Positions 53,575 through 60,617 of a stretch of DNA of 64,000 bases are shown piece by piece (the first letter of the stretch is position 1; the number at the start of each line of letters is the position of its first letter). This stretch comes from Flavobacteriales bacterium (lineage in GTDB: Bacteria; Bacteroidota; Bacteroidia; Flavobacteriales_F; PHOS-HE28), in the NCBI GenBank assembly GCA_016705955.1, contig JADJKO010000014.1, forward strand, positions 1-64,000, given 5' to 3'. The translations under genes and the position numbers were made by a program. The notes below the pieces were generated by a model. The model ran no database searches and was not told the DNA's origin. It saw only the letters and a list, made by a program, of their open reading frames with translations.

Positions 53575-54807
53575 ATGGACGTGATGCGCGATGCCCTGCA
53601 ACGCTTCGAGGAGCGTGCCCCCGAGATCGTATTCGAGTGGACCGATGCACCGACCGGTGCGCGGGGTTGGATCGTGATCAACAGCTTGCGTGGTGGTGCG
53701 GCCGGTGGTGGTACGCGCATGCGCAAGGGCTTGGATCGCCGTGAGGTGGAAAGCCTCGCCAAGACCATGGAGGTGAAGTTCAGTGTGTGTGGTCCGCCGA
53801 TCGGTGGCGCCAAGAGCGGGATCGATTTCGATCCGACCGATCCGCGCAAACGCGGCGTGCTGGACCGGTGGTACAAGGCCGTGATGCCGCTGCTGAAGAC
53901 CTACTACGGCACCGGCGGCGACATGAACGTGGACGAGCTGCACGAAGTGATCCCGATCACGGAGCAGTACGGTCTGCGACACCCGCAGGAAGGCGTGGTA
54001 CACGGACACATCGGGGTGGAAGAGCCACGGAAGACCCAGGCCATTGAACAGTTGCGCACCGGCGTGAGCAAGATCGTGGAGGACCTGGCCTATGTGCCCG
54101 TCGCAGGGAAGTACGCCGTCGCGGACATGATCACCGGTTGGGATGTGGCGGAGAGTGTTCGGCACTATTACAGCATCTACGGCGGCGACCTCAATGGCAA
54201 GCGCGTGATCGTGCAAGGCTGGGGGAATGTGGGCGCAGCAGCGGGCTACTACCTGGCTCGTCAAGGCGCGTTGATCGTGGGCATCATCGACCGGCACGGT
54301 GGCACCATCGTTCCCGAAGGTTTGTCCGCGGATCGCGTGCAGCAATTATTCGCGGAGAAGGATGGCAACGCCTTGAGGATGCAGGACCTGCTTCCATTCG
54401 AGGACGTGAACGCACGGATCTGGGACATCGGCGCGGATGTATTCCTTCCTTGTGCCGCCAGTCGGTTGGTCACGCGTGATCAAGTGGACCGGATGTGTGC
54501 GAACGGATTGGAGGTGATCAGCAGCGGAGCGAATGTTCCCTTCGCGGATCCGCAGATCTTCTACGGACCGATCGCCGAGCACGCCGACGGTCGCGTAGCG
54601 GTGATCCCGGACTTCCTCGCCAACTGCGGCATGGCGCGCGTCTTCGCCTATTGCATGCAACCCGGCAACGACCTCGGCGATGCCTCCATCTTCCAGGATG
54701 TGAGCACCCTGATCGAAGCCACCTTGCGCCGCACGCACGCCAAGAACGATACCCGCACGCACTTGACCAGAACCGCCTTCGAGATCGTCCTCGCCCAACT
54801 CAACTGA
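53575..54807 (+). CDS. Glu/Leu/Phe/Val dehydrogenase family protein
   Basis: About 410 residues from ATG 53575 (a second ATG at 53584 is possible; the in-frame ATG at 53479 gives a non-homologous extension). Segments: SLRGGAAGGGTRMRKGLDRR, FSVCGPPIGGAKSGIDFDP with the catalytic Lys in GGAKSG, GTGGDMNVDELHEVIP, then the Rossmann half with RVIVQGWGNVGAAAGYYLA, CAASRLVTRDQVDRM and SSGANVPF. It deaminates an amino acid to a 2-oxo acid with NAD(P). The KGLD...VESLAKTMEVK spacing suggests the leucine/glutamate type, but I cannot fix the substrate. The ExbB gene follows 46 bases later. Confidence 0.9.
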   Translation: MDVMRDALQRFEERAPEIVFEWTDAPTGARGWIVINSLRGGAAGGGTRMRKGLDRREVESLAKTMEVKFSVCGPPIGGAKSGIDFDPTDPRKRGVLDRWYKAVMPLLKTYYGTGGDMNVDELHEVIPITEQYGLRHPQEGVVHGHIGVEEPRKTQAIEQLRTGVSKIVEDLAYVPVAGKYAVADMITGWDVAESVRHYYSIYGGDLNGKRVIVQGWGNVGAAAGYYLARQGALIVGIIDRHGGTIVPEGLSADRVQQLFAEKDGNALRMQDLLPFEDVNARIWDIGADVFLPCAASRLVTRDQVDRMCANGLEVISSGANVPFADPQIFYGPIAEHADGRVAVIPDFLANCGMARVFAYCMQPGNDLGDASIFQDVSTLIEATLRRTHAKNDTRTHLTRTAFEIVLAQLN

Positions 54808-54853
54808 CAATTCCCAACGCGACTTCCGCGTTCAACAAGCACACACCACCATC

Positions 54854-55576
54854 ATGCTCATCGACATCTTCGCCCAGATCCAAGAGACCGCCAACGCCGC
54901 ACGCGACATGGTGGATAGCGCCGCCACGGTTGCCGTGGTACCCAAGGAGACCACGCTTTCGGTGTGGGAACTCATCAAGATGGGTGGCTGGTACATCATG
55001 GGGCCACTGGCCTTGATGTCCATCATCGCGGTGTACATCATCATCGAACGGAGTTTGGCCATCCGCCGTGCGTTGCGCGATGAAAAGGACTTCATGGCGA
55101 AGCTCCGCGACTATATCCACGAGGGCAAGGTGGACAGCGCGCGCAACCTCTGCCAGACCACCAATACGCCTGTGGCGCGCATGCTCGAGAAAGGGATCAG
55201 CCGCATCGGCAAACCCTTGAAGGACATCGAGGTGAGCATCGAGAACCAGGGCAAGTTGGAAGTGTATCAGCTGGAGAGCGGTCTACCCATCATCGCCACG
55301 GTCTCCGGCGCTGCGCCCATGATCGGCTTCCTCGGAACAGTGGTGGGTATGGTGGTCACCTTCCACACCATGGAAGTGAGCGGCGCCGGTGTGGAGCTGA
55401 GCCAACTGAGCGGCGGTATGATGCAAGCCATGATCACCACGGTAGCTGGTCTCATCATCGGGATCCCGGCCTATGTCGGCTACAATTTGCTGGTGGCCCG
55501 TGTGACCAAGGTGGTGCAGAAGATGGAATCGCGCTCCATCGAATTCATGGATCTGCTCGACTCACCCGCCAAGTGA
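54854..55576 (+). CDS. exbB: ExbB/TolQ-type proton channel subunit
   Basis: 240 residues from ATG 54854. Three membrane segments: WYIMGPLALMSIIAVYIIIE, SGLPIIATVSGAAPMIGFLG and MQAMITTVAGLIIGIPAYVG, with a cytoplasmic loop between the first and second. The conserved FLGTVVGMV and MITTVAGLIIGIPAY motifs of the MotA/TolQ/ExbB domain are clear. With the two ExbD proteins and the TonB-like protein that follow it would use the proton gradient to power outer-membrane transport. The four genes are nearly contiguous (gaps of 9 and 3 bases, then an overlap). Its N-terminal segment of about 35 residues lies before the first helix. The frame is intact. Confidence 0.93.
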   Translation: MLIDIFAQIQETANAARDMVDSAATVAVVPKETTLSVWELIKMGGWYIMGPLALMSIIAVYIIIERSLAIRRALRDEKDFMAKLRDYIHEGKVDSARNLCQTTNTPVARMLEKGISRIGKPLKDIEVSIENQGKLEVYQLESGLPIIATVSGAAPMIGFLGTVVGMVVTFHTMEVSGAGVELSQLSGGMMQAMITTVAGLIIGIPAYVGYNLLVARVTKVVQKMESRSIEFMDLLDSPAK

Positions 55577-55585
55577 ACCTGACCG

Positions 55586-55981
55586 GTGGACCTCCGCAGC
55601 AGCAATAAGATCGACGCGGGCTTCAGCCTGAGCAGTATGACGGACATCGTCTTTCTGCTCCTGATCTTCTTCGTCATCATTTCCACCATGGTGAGCCCGA
55701 CCACCTTGCCCGTTGATCTGCCGATCAGCGCGAACAAGACGCAGGAGAAGCCACAGGTGGGTGTGCGCATTGATGCTGATGGACATTTCAGCGTGAATGA
55801 CAAGACCGTCGATCCCTTGGACCTCGAGGGTGTACTGCAGGACAGGATCAAGTCGGCAGGCGACACCCCCATCCTGGTGATGCACGTGGATCAACGCGTG
55901 CCAGCGGGTGTCACAGTCGGTGTGTTGGACATCGCCAAGCGGAACAAGTGGAAAGTGATCATTGCGACCAGACCGAAGTGA
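55586..55981 (+). CDS. exbD: ExbD/TolR-type protein, first copy
   Basis: 131 residues from GTG 55586, the start that lies nine bases after the exbB stop. Cytoplasmic VDLRSSNKIDAGFSLSSM is followed by one membrane helix, TDIVFLLLIFFVIISTMV, which carries the proton-site Asp (MTDIVF) and the periplasmic domain (VGVRIDADGHFSVNDKTVDP, VTVGVLDIAKRNKWKVIIA). In the family this subunit works as a dimer inside the ExbB pentamer. It is a close relative of the next gene, so the pair probably arose by duplication. The frame is intact. Confidence 0.93.
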   Translation: MDLRSSNKIDAGFSLSSMTDIVFLLLIFFVIISTMVSPTTLPVDLPISANKTQEKPQVGVRIDADGHFSVNDKTVDPLDLEGVLQDRIKSAGDTPILVMHVDQRVPAGVTVGVLDIAKRNKWKVIIATRPK

Positions 55982-55984
55982 ACC

Positions 55985-56416
55985 ATGGCCATCCGTAGTA
56001 CCCATAAGGTGAGTGCCGGGTTTGCGCTGAGCAGCATGACCGATCTGGTCTTCCTGCTCTTGATCTTCTTCGTGATCGTCAGCACCATGGTGAGCCCATT
56101 CGCGCTTCCAGTGGAATTGCCCAAGGGCAAAGCGCGCCCGAGCAAGGACCAACCGAAGATCGCGGTGCGCTTGGATGCACCGGGTAGCGCTTCGCTGAAT
56201 GGCGTCGCGGTTCCCTTCGATGGATTGGAACCGGCGATCAATGCGGAAATGGAACGGCAGGGCGCGAACAACGCCGTGATCCTTCAAGTGGCACAGGACG
56301 TGCCTACCGGTGAAATGGTAACGGTGCTGGACATCGCCAAGCGCAACAAGTGGAAGATCGTCCTCGCATCGGCTCCGACACCGCTAGCGCCAAAACCACC
56401 AACCGCACAACCATGA
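55985..56416 (+). CDS. exbD: ExbD/TolR-type protein, second copy
   Basis: 143 residues from ATG 55985. It has the same plan as the first copy: RSTHKVSAGFALSSMTDLVF with the membrane Asp, FLLLIFFVIVSTMVSPFALP, and a periplasmic part (AVRLDAPGSASLNGVAVPFD, VTVLDIAKRNKWKIVLA) that ends in a proline-rich tail. The shared LDIAKRNKWK phrase ties the two together. Two ExbDs with one ExbB is a common Bacteroidota layout and may give a mixed complex. Its stop overlaps the TonB gene start as ATGA (56413-56416). Confidence 0.93.
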   Translation: MAIRSTHKVSAGFALSSMTDLVFLLLIFFVIVSTMVSPFALPVELPKGKARPSKDQPKIAVRLDAPGSASLNGVAVPFDGLEPAINAEMERQGANNAVILQVAQDVPTGEMVTVLDIAKRNKWKIVLASAPTPLAPKPPTAQP

Positions 56417-57183
56417 CCGCCATTGCCTTGGAGCAGCAGCGCCGCGATCGGAACTCCGGTATCGTGGTCACTGTGGTGCTACACATCCTGCTCGCCATCC
56501 TTTTCCTGTTCATCGGTCTGAAACAATTCGACCCACCTATTCAAGAGAACAGCGTGGAAGTGGCCATGGCCGACTTCGGAACGACCGATGATGGTGGCGG
56601 CAACACGCCCGTGCCGGATCCTGGTGGGCAACCCACCACCGCACCCGAGAGCGGTGACCCGGATGATGTGGCGACTGAAGAGAACAGCGACGTCGAAGTG
56701 GTGAAGCCCCCGACACCGAAGCCGAACCCCAAGCCGGTGAAGAAGCCGACCGTGGTGAAGCCGAAGGAACCGGTGATCGACAGCCGCTTGAGCGATGCGT
56801 TGAACAATTGGAACAAACCAGGCCAGACCCCGAGCGATGGGCCGGGCAAGACCCCCGGAGACCCCGGCATTCCCGAAGGAAAACCGGGGGGTAGCGGTGT
56901 GATGCGCGGCAACGGCTGGGAGATCCGAGGAAGTCGCGGTGCGGTTCGCGGACCCGACCTGAGCGAACGACCGGAACTCAGCAACGAGACCTGGGTCGAG
57001 GTGGCGATCGTGATCGATCGCGAAGGGAATGTGAAGCGCACCTACGTGAGCAATTCCGCGACATCGGACTCGAAGATCCAGAACGTGGCACTGCGGGCGG
57101 TCAAGAACATGTTGATCGTGCCCAACCCCACCGGCCCTCCCGAGCAGGTACAATACGTGCGGCTCACGTTCAGACCCAGCTAG
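56413..57183 (+). CDS. TonB-like energy-transducing protein
   Basis: 256 residues from ATG 56413 (overlap with exbD; an in-frame ATG at 56350 lies within exbD). A cytoplasmic basic start (LEQQRRDRNSG) is followed by one membrane helix (IVVTVVLHILLAILFLFIG). A long low-complexity linker rich in Pro, Lys and Glu (PPTPKPNPKPVKKPTVVKPK) and Gly/Pro follows. A C-terminal domain of about 80 residues has WVEVAIVIDREGNVKRTYVS and LRAVKNMLIVP, the TonB C-terminal type. It links the ExbB/ExbD motor to outer-membrane receptors. No receptor gene is in the window. Confidence 0.88.
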   Translation: MTAIALEQQRRDRNSGIVVTVVLHILLAILFLFIGLKQFDPPIQENSVEVAMADFGTTDDGGGNTPVPDPGGQPTTAPESGDPDDVATEENSDVEVVKPPTPKPNPKPVKKPTVVKPKEPVIDSRLSDALNNWNKPGQTPSDGPGKTPGDPGIPEGKPGGSGVMRGNGWEIRGSRGAVRGPDLSERPELSNETWVEVAIVIDREGNVKRTYVSNSATSDSKIQNVALRAVKNMLIVPNPTGPPEQVQYVRLTFRPS

Positions 57184-57187
57184 GTCC

Positions 57188-58405
57188 ATGACCTACCCCG
57201 AAACGCTGGCGTACCTCTACGCGCAGCTACCCATGTTCCAACGGATCGGGGCGGCGGCATACAAGGCCGATCTGAGCAATACCCACGCGCTGATGGACCT
57301 CTTGGGCCATCCGGAAAAGGGGCTTCGGTGTGTGCATGTCGCCGGCACCAATGGGAAAGGGAGTACCTGTCATTTGCTCGCCAGCATACTTCAAGAAGCA
57401 GGCTACAAGGTCGGGTTGCACACCTCGCCGCATCTGAAGGATTTTCGGGAACGCTGTCGTATCAATGGCGAGATGATCCCCGAGGGTGATGTTGTGCTCT
57501 TCGTGGAGGAATACCGTGCAGGTTTCGAACCCATCCAAGCTTCGTTCTTCGAATGGACCGTAGCCCTGGCCTTCTGGTGGTTCCGCGAAGAGCAGGTTGA
57601 TATCGCCATTGTGGAGACCGGCATGGGTGGTCGACTGGACAGCACCAATGTGGTCACGCCCGAGGTGAGCGTGATCACCAACATCGGCTGGGATCACACC
57701 CAGTTCCTCGGCCATACGTTGGAAGCGATCGCTGCGGAGAAGGCGGGGATCATCAAGCCCGGAGTTCCGGTTGTGATAGGCCGTGCCGACGGTGCGGTCC
57801 GGGATGTCTTTCTGCGTACCGCAGCAACGAACGCTTCTCCCATTCACTTCACCGACCAACATGCACCGCTGCAATTCGCCACTCCGCTAACAGGAGCTCA
57901 TCAGGAGGAAAACGCACGAACGGTGCTTTCGGCTTTGGATCTTCTGCGAAACACTGGCTGGCAGATCAGTGACCTTGCTATCGAAGCGGGATTCGCGAAT
58001 GTGTTGCAGAACACAGGGATCCGCGGACGCTGGCAAACACTTGCCCAAAGACCGTTCACCATTTGCGATGTGGCCCACAACGTGGATGGCATCCGCGTGG
58101 TGAATGAACTGTTGGGCCATTACGTTTTCGATCGTCTTCATATCGTGCTAGGCATGGTCAACGACAAGGATCTGTCGTCCGTGTTGAAGGAACTGCCCCG
58201 GAGCGCGACCTATTATTTCTGCAAGGCGGACATTCCGCGCGGGCTGGACGTTGATCGGTTGCGATCGGCTGCATCCGAGGCCGGGCTTGGTGGCAACTCC
58301 TATCCATCGGTCCGGGTCGCGCTCGAAACGGCTCAGGCTGCCGCTGAAAGGTCCGATCTGATCCTTATCACCGGAAGTGTCTTTGTCGTAGCTGAGGTTT
58401 TGTGA
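57188..58405 (+). CDS. folC: Bifunctional folylpolyglutamate synthase/dihydrofolate synthase
   Basis: 405 residues from ATG 57188, five bases after the TonB-like gene. It shows the P-loop VAGTNGKGSTCHLLASILQ, HTSPHLKDFRERCRINGEMI, the metal/substrate segment AIVETGMGGRLDSTNVV, and INTNIGWDH-like NIGWDHTQFLGHTLEAIAAE with KAGIIKPGVPVVIG, then RGRWQTL and ICDVAHNVDG in the C-terminal domain. These are the FolC/Mur ligase landmarks. The enzyme joins glutamate to folates and makes dihydrofolate. The C-terminus is typical. The frame is intact. Confidence 0.94.
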   Translation: MTYPETLAYLYAQLPMFQRIGAAAYKADLSNTHALMDLLGHPEKGLRCVHVAGTNGKGSTCHLLASILQEAGYKVGLHTSPHLKDFRERCRINGEMIPEGDVVLFVEEYRAGFEPIQASFFEWTVALAFWWFREEQVDIAIVETGMGGRLDSTNVVTPEVSVITNIGWDHTQFLGHTLEAIAAEKAGIIKPGVPVVIGRADGAVRDVFLRTAATNASPIHFTDQHAPLQFATPLTGAHQEENARTVLSALDLLRNTGWQISDLAIEAGFANVLQNTGIRGRWQTLAQRPFTICDVAHNVDGIRVVNELLGHYVFDRLHIVLGMVNDKDLSSVLKELPRSATYYFCKADIPRGLDVDRLRSAASEAGLGGNSYPSVRVALETAQAAAERSDLILITGSVFVVAEVL

Positions 58406-58415
58406 TCGGAAGGAA

Positions 58416-58423
58416 TACATTTG
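58416..58423 (+). promoter_or_regulatory. -7 box before the tRNA-Val cluster
   Basis: TACATTTG matches TAnnTTTG and lies 10 bases before the first tRNA-like unit (58434), right after folC. TTTTG sits about 14 bases before it, closer than usual for -33. It would place the three tRNA-like units and the two tRNAs in one transcript. Confidence 0.5.
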
Positions 58424-58433
58424 CCGCCCTTCC

Positions 58434-58703
58434 GGAGGCATAGCTCAGCTGGTTCAGAGCATCCCGCCCAACAGGCGGGAGAGTCGCTGTTCCGGTCGTG
58501 TTCTTTGGAAGTGTTTTGATAATGGAGGCATAGCTCAGCTGGTTCAGAGCATCCCGCCCAACAGGCGGGAGAGTCGCTGTTCCGGTCGTGTTCTTTGGAA
58601 GTGTTTTGATAATGGAGGCATAGCTCAGCTGGTTCAGAGCATCCCGCCCAACAGGCGGGAGAGTCGCTGTTCCGGTCGTGTTCTTTGGAAGTGTTTTGAT
58701 ATT
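58434..58703 (+). repeat. Three tandem 90-bp tRNA-Val-like units
   Basis: Units start at 58434, 58524 and 58614 and are exactly 90 bases each, identical except for the last few bases of the third. Each begins GGAGGCATAGCTCAGCTGGT and matches the first 29 bases of the true tRNA-Val at 58704. It then has the hairpin TCCCGCC-CAACA-GGCGGGA in place of the anticodon arm, a degraded T-arm (GTCGCTGTTCCGGTCG, lacking the GAAT of the loop) and no 3' acceptor strand, then TTCTTTGGAAGTGTTTTGAT. None can fold as a normal tRNA. The true gene starts exactly one period later. Confidence 0.9.
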
Positions 58704-58778
58704 GGAGGCATAGCTCAGCTGGTTCAGAGCATCTGCCTTACAAGCAGAGGGTCGCTGGTTCGAATCCGGCTGCCTCCA
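58704..58778 (+). tRNA. tRNA-Val (anticodon TAC)
   Basis: 75 bases. Acceptor GGAGGCA pairs with TGCCTCC and the discriminator is A at 58778. D-arm GCTCAGCTGGTTCAGAGC, anticodon stem TCTGC/GCAGA with loop CTTACAA (anticodon TAC), and T-arm CTGGTTCGAATCCGG are all intact. The CCA end is not encoded in full. It is the fourth period of the 90-bp series and the only one with a complete tRNA. Confidence 0.95.
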
Positions 58779-58829
58779 CCCTCATTCGTTGACCCGGACA
58801 CATGGTCCGGGTCAATGACTTGATTTCTT

Positions 58830-58904
58830 GGGATGTTAGCTCAGCTGGTTCAGAGCGCATGCTTCACACGCATGAGGTCACTGGTTCGAATCCAGTACGT
58901 CCCA
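58830..58904 (+). tRNA. tRNA-Val (anticodon CAC)
   Basis: 75 bases. Acceptor GGGATGT pairs with ACGTCCC (one T-G pair) and the discriminator is A at 58904. Anticodon stem CATGC/GCATG with loop TTCACAC (anticodon CAC) and T-arm CTGGTTCGAATCCAG are present. It is 51 bases after the TAC isoacceptor and followed at once by a terminator. Confidence 0.95.
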
Positions 58905-58906
58905 CT

Positions 58907-58930
58907 AGCCCCGGTCATCCGGGGCTTTTT
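58907..58930 (+). terminator. Intrinsic terminator of the tRNA cluster
   Basis: AGCCCCGG-TCAT-CCGGGGCT forms an 8-bp perfect stem followed by TTTTTCTTT. It begins three bases after the second tRNA. Confidence 0.9.
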
Positions 58931-58934
58931 CTTT

Positions 58935-59313
58935 CGCATACGGCCCGCCACTATGACCGGATATGCGCCATCAAGGCCAGATCCGGACATGGTTCCACAT
59001 TACGGGAATGCCCTCATCCATGGCCGGAGCAGAAGCGCTAATGGAGATCAGGCCATCATTTGAAATAGGTCGATATCCTGTCTGTTTCACAGCTCTTTAC
59101 GACCACATCGAGCGGCCCGGATCGTGTACGGAAGGACCACGATGCGCAGTTAAAAGTTGTCAAGCATTGGGTTCCTTGTCCCACAAGGGCAAACTATGTG
59201 CGCTCGCCGGTCGTTGATGAAGCAGCGAGAAACAGAAGCTTGGCGGTCTATGGTCAAGACCTGTAAGCTGAACAGAAGAACAACGACCAACGAAACGATC
59301 AAATTCCATTGCC
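58935..59313. other. Gene-free stretch of about 380 bases
   Basis: Between the tRNA terminator and the paired 53-residue genes. Plus-strand frames up to 84 codons exist (one ATG at 59041) but show no family resemblance and have awkward composition. No strong hairpin or promoter box was identified with confidence. Confidence 0.4.
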
Positions 59314-59475
59314 ATGCCTAGAAAAAAGAAAGCCCTCATCCTCACCCAACCGGTGAAGGTCGGCCTACAGCCCATAAAAGTTCGGCTGGACGCGCGTACT
59401 ATCATTACACTTGCGAGCAAGAAGGCGCTCGAATTCTGGAAACAGCGCTACCCTAAATTGGAGGTCATCGGATAA
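59314..59475 (+). CDS. Small basic protein, 53 residues, first of a tandem paralogous pair
   Basis: From ATG 59314 to TAA 59475. The protein begins MPRKKKALILTQPVKVG and ends KALEFWKQRYPKLEVIG; the middle is PIKVRLDARTIITLASKK. It is lysine-rich with no membrane segment. The next gene encodes a protein of the same length with about 60 percent identical residues aligned without gaps, and the codons differ freely between them, so both are under protein-level selection. I recognise no family. The shape (basic strand, VRLD strand, then a helix with WKQRYP) could suit a small nucleic-acid- or ribosome-binding protein; this is only a guess. Confidence 0.7.
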   Translation: MPRKKKALILTQPVKVGLQPIKVRLDARTIITLASKKALEFWKQRYPKLEVIG

Positions 59476-59479
59476 CAGC

Positions 59480-59641
59480 ATGCCTAGAAAAAAGCCCGCG
59501 CTCATTCTTGAGCGCCCCATCAAGCCCGGCGTCAAGGAGATCAAGGTGCGACTCGATTCGCGCACGATTATCACCGTTTCCAGCCAGAAAGTGCTGGAAT
59601 CCTGGCGAAAGCGGTACCCGAAGTTGGAAGTGATCGGCTAG
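59480..59641 (+). CDS. Small basic protein, 53 residues, second of a tandem paralogous pair
   Basis: From ATG 59480, four bases after the previous stop, to TAG 59641. It begins MPRKKPALILERPIKPG, continues KEIKVRLDSRTIITVSSQKV and ends SWRKRYPKLEVIG. The N-terminal MPRKK, the central IKVRLDxRTIIT and the C-terminal RYPKLEVIG are shared exactly with the first copy, while the rest differs. The short spacing points to one transcript and coupled translation. No family recognised. It lies 100 bases before a methyltransferase gene. Confidence 0.7.
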   Translation: MPRKKPALILERPIKPGVKEIKVRLDSRTIITVSSQKVLESWRKRYPKLEVIG

Positions 59642-59740
59642 TGCGACTTGTCGCTGGAGAACCCACGAGATCAGGTTCATTCGGCAGGGAACCCATTGGG
59701 GGGGTCCGCGACAGTCGGGTGGGTACTTTTAGCCGGAGCA

Positions 59741-60529
59741 ATGACCGATTTTCTCCAGCGCACCCGCAGTTACATCGACCATCTGGTCAGGGCACGGGCG
59801 CGGCACGGCGTTCATAGTCCGTTCGTGTATGAGTTGATCGAGAGCGTGTTCCGTCCGCGGCCGGTGGATGAAGCGTTCGCCGCCATTGAGCAATTCCGTT
59901 CCGACCTCCTTCGCAGTGATCATACCATTCAGGTGATTGATCTGGGTGCGGGTTCGGCCCGATCGAATGGACCGACAAGACGCGTTGCCGACCAAGCCCG
60001 GTCAGCGCTCAAGCCACCGCACCAAGCGCGTCTGCTGTACAAACTGGCCCGACACCTCGATGCTCGGCAGGTTCTGGAACTGGGCACCTCCTTCGGCCTT
60101 ACCACCTTGTACTTGGCCTACGGCGCCCGTAACGGGCAGGTGCATACGATCGAGGGTTGTCCTGAGACCTTGAGCATAGCCAAGAAGAATTTCGAGATCC
60201 TCCCACAACCTAGGATCCACGCCACTCTCGGAAGTTTCGAGGACCGCCTTCCCGATGTCCTTCGACGTATGGAGCGGCTCGACCTCGCGTTCATCGACGG
60301 CCATCATGAAGAGGAAGCGACCCTTCGATACTTCGAGCTATGCCTGAGCAAGGCGCATAACGATACCGTCCTCGTCCTCGACGATATCCACTGGAGCTGC
60401 GGGATGGAATCCGCTTGGGAGCGCGTGAAGGACCATTCGGCGGTCACGGTCACCATCGATCTATACGACATGGGCTTGGTATTCCTGCGATCCGAGCAGG
60501 CCAAGGAGCATTTCCGACTGCGGTATTGA
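59741..60529 (+). CDS. Class I SAM-dependent O-methyltransferase-like protein
   Basis: 262 residues from ATG 59741 (an in-frame ATG at 59648 adds a non-homologous stretch). After an N-terminal helix region (RARARHGVHSPFVYELIES, typical of this Bacteroidota group) the Rossmann core shows ARQVLELGTSFGLTTLYLA (the AdoMet Gly motif), VHTIEGCPETLSIAKKNFE, LDLAFIDGHHEEEATLRYF and VLVLDDIHWSCGMESAWE. The layout resembles catechol O-methyltransferase-type enzymes. The substrate is unknown. The stand-alone position gives no clue. The frame is intact. Confidence 0.85.
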   Translation: MTDFLQRTRSYIDHLVRARARHGVHSPFVYELIESVFRPRPVDEAFAAIEQFRSDLLRSDHTIQVIDLGAGSARSNGPTRRVADQARSALKPPHQARLLYKLARHLDARQVLELGTSFGLTTLYLAYGARNGQVHTIEGCPETLSIAKKNFEILPQPRIHATLGSFEDRLPDVLRRMERLDLAFIDGHHEEEATLRYFELCLSKAHNDTVLVLDDIHWSCGMESAWERVKDHSAVTVTIDLYDMGLVFLRSEQAKEHFRLRY

Positions 60530-60617
60530 GCGCTTCGAACCGGTCACGATCGGAGGTTGATGGAATCATCCCTTGCAACTACCTGAACCTGCACGGAATC
60601 CTACCTTTCGTCTCGTT

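Noticed and set aside
58434..58703. Three additional functional tRNA-Val genes
   Set aside because: Only the 5' 29 bases match; the T-arm is broken and the 3' acceptor strand is missing, so they cannot form mature tRNAs.
58704..58778. tRNA-Val as a prophage or island attachment site
   Set aside because: No integrase, no phage genes and no matching 3' tRNA fragment downstream; the repeated part is the 5' half, not the usual 3' target.
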